Shown here: positions 61,801 to 64,000 of the stretch, piece after piece
Numbering within the stretch: position 1 is the first letter of the stretch
Layout of the letters: every line of letters begins with the position of its first letter
Source: Algoriphagus sp. TR-M9
GTDB lineage: Bacteria > Bacteroidota > Bacteroidia > Cytophagales > Cyclobacteriaceae
Assembly: GCF_027594545.1 (NCBI RefSeq)
Contig: NZ_CP115160.1
Coordinates: 4,274,501 to 4,338,500 of the forward strand
Direction: 5' to 3'
DNA: 64,000 bases
The notes under the pieces: model-generated
The model's database searches: none
What the model was told of the DNA's origin: nothing
The model's input: the letters and a program-made list of their open reading frames with translations, nothing else
Position numbers and translations under genes: made by a program

Positions 61801-62191
61801 CAGCGAGCGATTGGGGTTATATTCCAAACTGGATGCTATCAAAGACGAGGAAGAGTTGACTAAATTCTCCAAAATGCTATTGGATAGATTTGGTCCATTG
61901 CCTGATTCTGTAGAAGATCTGATGGAAACGGTGAGGCTCAGATGGAAGGCAGAAAAGCTAGGCATAGAAAAACTTACCCTGAAAGGTGGTCAGATGAAGT
62001 GCTACCTCCTCCCTTCTACCAGGGATGATTTCTATTCTTCAGCTATTTTCCAAAAAATCATGCGTTTTGCTCAGTTCAACAGCAAACAATGTAAAATAAA
62101 GGAGTACAAGAATCGTTTGATTCTTACACTGTCCAATGTTTCAACGATTTCACGTGCTCAAATCAAGCTAAAAGAGATGAATGAAGCCTGA
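58838..62191 (+). CDS. mfd: Transcription-repair coupling factor
   Basis: 1117 residues, full length. N-terminal UvrB-like domains (about 1-330), RNA-polymerase interaction domain (about 405-480; LHPGDYIVHVDYGVGRFAGL), SF2 translocase (Walker A GDVGFGKTE near 586, DEEQKFGV near 687, TATPIPRT, MRGRVGRS) and C-terminal TRCF domain. Mfd removes stalled RNA polymerase and recruits UvrA. The only early start in frame is TTG at 58838 (MDRQSFLSI); the first ATG would delete part of the first domain. Confidence 0.96.
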   Translation: MDRQSFLSIYKSDPIFQTIAHEITTGAQANIQLKGISGSLDMVLLSSLFESQGGFHLLVAQDKEEAAYLNSDLQNLLDTEEHMIFPSSFKRAYQYEEVDNANVLMRSEILNLILEDKAKSRIVITYPEAIYERVINKRSLQDNTFIAKVGEQVDMEFVSELLSSYDFERTDFVYEPGQFAIRGGILDVFSFSNEMPYRLELFGREIESIRTFDPESQLSIASVEQISLIPNVQTKLLQEVRQSFLGFLPAETIIWIKDYQLTIDVMDECFHKATLAFEQIVKKTNNTKTVLGPEDLFDQGKDFAQLSQDFTRVEFGRQFYLKNAKVSKWDSQPQASFNKNFDLLVTQLAENEKKGLVNIITAENAKQIDRLLGIFKELDPTLQVNSLLLGLREGFDDRQTKLACFTDHQLFERFHRYKTRDKVSKSKALTIKELKALHPGDYIVHVDYGVGRFAGLEKVDVNGKMQEAVRLIFRDDDLLYVNIHSLHKISKFSGQEGTVPSMSKLGSPDWENKKSRAKKQVKDIAKDLIALYAKRRSAPGFAFKEDSVMQIELESSFIYEDTPDQAIATQDVKSDMEKTYPMDRLVCGDVGFGKTEVAIRAAFKAVNDGKQVAVLVPTTILAMQHFQTFKERLENFPVRIEYINRFRSAKEIKEIVSEVKSGAIDILVGTHKIVNKDIVFKDLGLLIIDEEQKFGVKVKDQLKNLRVNVDVLTLTATPIPRTLHFSLMGARDLSVIATPPPNRQPVTTEVQTFQEEVIRDAVSYELRRGGQVFFVHNRVGEIDSISNLIMKLVPDARVVGAHGQMDGKKLEKIMVDFIHHEYDVLVSTNIIESGLDIPNANTIMINRAHMFGLSDLHQMRGRVGRSNKKAFCYLLTSPMSGLTAEARKRLQTLEEFSDLGDGFKVAMKDLDIRGAGNLLGAEQSGFITDLGFEMYHKILDEAVQELKENEFAALFETDLAEKVKVLVQDCTIETDLELLIPEDYVGNISERLGLYSKLDAIKDEEELTKFSKMLLDRFGPLPDSVEDLMETVRLRWKAEKLGIEKLTLKGGQMKCYLLPSTRDDFYSSAIFQKIMRFAQFNSKQCKIKEYKNRLILTLSNVSTISRAQIKLKEMNEA

Positions 62192-62367
62192 TAAATGAAT
62201 TATTTTACTGGCATAAATATTGCAGTTTTGCCTCCCGAATTTGCAGTTTTTGGCGATTTTCGCGCCAAATAGCTTAGTTTAAAAATATAACTGCAAGTTA
62301 AATCATTGCAAGTGCTTGACATAGCTTATATATTAGCACACTGAAAAAGACCTTAAACTATTATAAT

Positions 62368-63591
62368 ATGCGTCTGAGTAACAAATCTTGGGGAATGTGG
62401 GTAGCGGCTTTGGCCATCGTCGGCAGCTCTATTCTTACCTCATGTAATAAAACTCCTGGCTATGGCAGAAGAACTGCCGCTAAGCCTGGCAAAAAAAGTG
62501 CTACCACCGGTGCCGAGTTCAGTTTTGACGAAACGGACACCACACAATTTTTTGTAGCGAAAAACGCCGAGCAAATCCCAGGGCCAAATTTGAAGTTTAT
62601 CCAAGGTGGTAGAGCCGTACTGGGTACGCAGGAGGAAGATGTAATGGCCTTCCGTGATAATCAGGAAAGAACGGTAACCCTTGCCAATTTCTACATGGAT
62701 GAAACCGAAATCACTAATAATGACTATCGGGAGTTTGTTTTCGATATGAAGAAAAAAGTGAGCGCGGATTCCATTTTGAAACTTGAGCCTTCAGAAGAAG
62801 TATGGGATGGTGCCATGACCTTCAATGACATGTACCAAACTTACTACTTCAGATTCCCTGGCTTTAACTTCTATCCAGTAGCAGGGGTGTCTTGGACTCA
62901 GGCCAATACCTATGCTAAATGGAGAACTGAATACGTACAGGAAATCATCCGAGAAGAGCGTGGGCTTGACTCTTCGTTCACCAAAAGCCAATTGGTAGAA
63001 AGAGGAGTTGCGCTAGCTGATTATAGATTGCCATCTGAAGCAGAATGGGAGTACGCAGCGAAAGCCATGATCGGTACACAATATATGGACGAAAACCAGG
63101 AATACGGCCGAATCTATCCTTGGGATGGTCGAGGCGTTCGTAATCCTTACAACGTAAAAAGAAAAGGCAAGCAAGGTGATTTCCTGGCCAACTTCAAAAG
63201 AGGTAGAGGTGACTACGGCGGAATCTCCGGTGGACAGCGAAATGATGGAGACATCATCCCAACCAATGTTTACGATATGGCGCCAAACGATTTCGGCCTT
63301 TACCATATGGCAGGAAATATGAATGAGTGGGTACAGGATGTTTATAAACCTCTTTCCTACCAGGATTTTGATGACCTTAACCCCGTGAGAAAGGCGACAC
63401 CAGATGATGATATGGAGGATTACAGCAGCGCGCTGCTTACCGATGACTTGAGAGTTTACAAAGGTGGTTCTTGGAGAGATGTGACTTACTGGCTTGCCCC
63501 AGGTACCAGAAGGTTTATGCATCAGGACTCAGCTACCAACCACATTGGTTTTAGATGTGCCATGATTTCGATCGGAGAAAAAGGCAAATAA
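62368..63591 (+). CDS. gldJ: Gliding motility lipoprotein, GldJ/GldK type
   Basis: 407 residues. Lipobox ILTSC with Cys26, then a formylglycine-generating-enzyme-like (SUMF1) domain (about 70-400). Motifs: FYMDETEITNNDYREFV, YRLPSEAEWEYAA, GRGDYGGISGG, PNDFGLYHMAGNMNEWV, VYKGGSWRDVTYWL and IGFRCAM. Recalled GldJ features (the ANFKxGxGDYGG and PNDFGLY segments) fit better than GldK, but the two share the fold, and gldLMN are not next to it within the window. GldJ stabilises other gliding proteins and the type IX secretion machinery. A strong terminator follows. Confidence 0.82.
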   Translation: MRLSNKSWGMWVAALAIVGSSILTSCNKTPGYGRRTAAKPGKKSATTGAEFSFDETDTTQFFVAKNAEQIPGPNLKFIQGGRAVLGTQEEDVMAFRDNQERTVTLANFYMDETEITNNDYREFVFDMKKKVSADSILKLEPSEEVWDGAMTFNDMYQTYYFRFPGFNFYPVAGVSWTQANTYAKWRTEYVQEIIREERGLDSSFTKSQLVERGVALADYRLPSEAEWEYAAKAMIGTQYMDENQEYGRIYPWDGRGVRNPYNVKRKGKQGDFLANFKRGRGDYGGISGGQRNDGDIIPTNVYDMAPNDFGLYHMAGNMNEWVQDVYKPLSYQDFDDLNPVRKATPDDDMEDYSSALLTDDLRVYKGGSWRDVTYWLAPGTRRFMHQDSATNHIGFRCAMISIGEKGK

Positions 63592-63613
63592 GCTAAGGCC
63601 AAACACCATATTG

Positions 63614-63646
63614 AAAGCCCCGTCAAATTTTTTTGACGGGGCTTTT
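63614..63646 (+). terminator. Terminator of the gliding lipoprotein gene
   Basis: AAAGCCCCGTCAAA pairs with TTTGACGGGGCTTT over 14 bp with a short T loop and a T-run following. It is among the strongest in the window. Confidence 0.92.
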
Positions 63647-63746
63647 CATTTTAATTACGACTTCAACAAAAGCTTATTTACCTGAAAAACAGCTTTTTAT
63701 CCTGATTATTTGTAAATTAAAGGAAACACCTTAAACCCAAATAATC

Positions 63747-64000
63747 ATGGAAACTATCACTAAAATCGAAACTTGGGCAGACGCCCATCATCCCCAGTGG
63801 ATTGACTTCCTGAGAATCCTGCTAGGCTTATTTATCCTGTATAAGGGAGTGCTGTTCATTTCAAACACAGATGCCCTGATGAATCTAATGGAGAATAAAG
63901 ATCTGCAATTTTTCAATCTTGGATTAGCCCATTATGTTGCCTTCGCCCACCTGGTAGGAGGGTTTCTGATAGCGCTAGGGCTGGTAACACGCTTTGCCAT
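63747..64000 (+). CDS. DoxX-family membrane protein, 5' part
   Basis: The ATG at 63747 opens a frame that runs off the window end (84 complete codons). It reads METITKIETWADAHHPQW, then a first membrane helix with RILLGLFILYKGVLFI and a second starting AHYVAFAHLVGGFLIALGL. This matches the N-terminus of DoxX/SURF4-like proteins of unknown function. The 100-bp upstream gap follows the gldJ terminator, so the gene has its own promoter. Confidence 0.75.
   Translation, partial: METITKIETWADAHHPQWIDFLRILLGLFILYKGVLFISNTDALMNLMENKDLQFFNLGLAHYVAFAHLVGGFLIALGLVTRFA

Noticed and set aside
62249..62269. TTTGGCG/CGCCAAA hairpin after mfd as a terminator
   Set aside because: No T-run follows on the plus strand, so it cannot be called an intrinsic terminator with confidence.
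63013..63522. 169-codon minus-strand frame opposite the gliding lipoprotein
   Set aside because: It lies fully inside a conserved lipoprotein gene and has no leader or motif.
1..64000. tRNA genes, CRISPR arrays, insertion sequences, prophage or restriction/defence systems
   Set aside because: I looked in all gaps and among the gene products and saw none that could be supported.

Overview
The window looks like a chromosomal segment of a Cytophagales bacterium (phylum Bacteroidota), most plausibly a Cyclobacteriaceae/Algoriphagus-type organism. The reasons are Bacteroidota-type promoter elements (TAnnTTTG), a carboxypeptidase-regulatory-domain TonB-dependent receptor, a BF3164-type propeller lipoprotein, a GldJ/GldK-type gliding lipoprotein, MoaC-MoaB and MoeB-rhodanese fusions, and few Shine-Dalgarno sequences. 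The genus is an inference from gene style; no rRNA gene is present to confirm it. I saw no tRNA, rRNA, CRISPR array, insertion sequence or prophage.

Layout. 1-11.2 kb is housekeeping: the 3' part of gltB with gltD (ammonia assimilation), a Spy-like protein, a type II NADH dehydrogenase, yebC, a YjjX-type NTPase, an M28 peptidase and a ClC channel. 11.18-11.62 kb is a gene-free AT-rich stretch with five DnaA-box-like 9-mers and nested inverted repeats, a candidate replication origin. 11.6-31.2 kb carries mtgA, two overlapping DUF3857/transglutaminase-like genes (one with its catalytic residues lost), maoC, a TonB receptor, a superoxide dismutase, a deaminase, divergent PiT-like and NptA-like phosphate transporters, deoC, a saccharopine-dehydrogenase-like gene, an nrnA operon with three FKBP lipoproteins, a propeller lipoprotein with a small Cys-rich secreted peptide, and ndk. 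31.3-31.9 kb holds three tandem copies of a 179-bp repeat.

32.1-53.6 kb is the centrepiece, a complete nitrate assimilation island. On the plus strand are nirB, nirD, a DUF4202 gene, a sensor kinase with a NarX/PilJ-like P-box, a NarL-type regulator, a nitrate/nitrite MFS transporter, a three-module nitrate reductase (NasA + FAD/NAD + BFD iron-sulfur domain), a sulfite-reductase-like protein without siroheme ligands fused to rubredoxin, and an outer-membrane porin. On the minus strand is an eight-gene operon for molybdenum cofactor and siroheme precursor synthesis (moeA, mobA, cobA, moaD, moeB, moaE, moaCB, moaA). Four promoters of this island share a 16-bp operator, TA(C/A)GTA-TTTW-TACTTA, placed 25-35 bp before the start codon. 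Its half-site resembles the NarL heptamer, so the embedded two-component system probably controls transport, reduction and cofactor synthesis together.

53.6-64 kb returns to housekeeping: two TPM-domain proteins with LemA, a PDZ aspartyl protease, a Fur-family regulator, an orphan cytochrome oxidase subunit III, mfd, a gliding lipoprotein, and a DoxX-family gene cut by the window end.

The best candidates for undescribed biology are the nitrate-island operator, the siroheme-less reductase-rubredoxin protein as a redox partner of the fused nitrate reductase, the small Cys-rich peptide/propeller pair, and the candidate origin.
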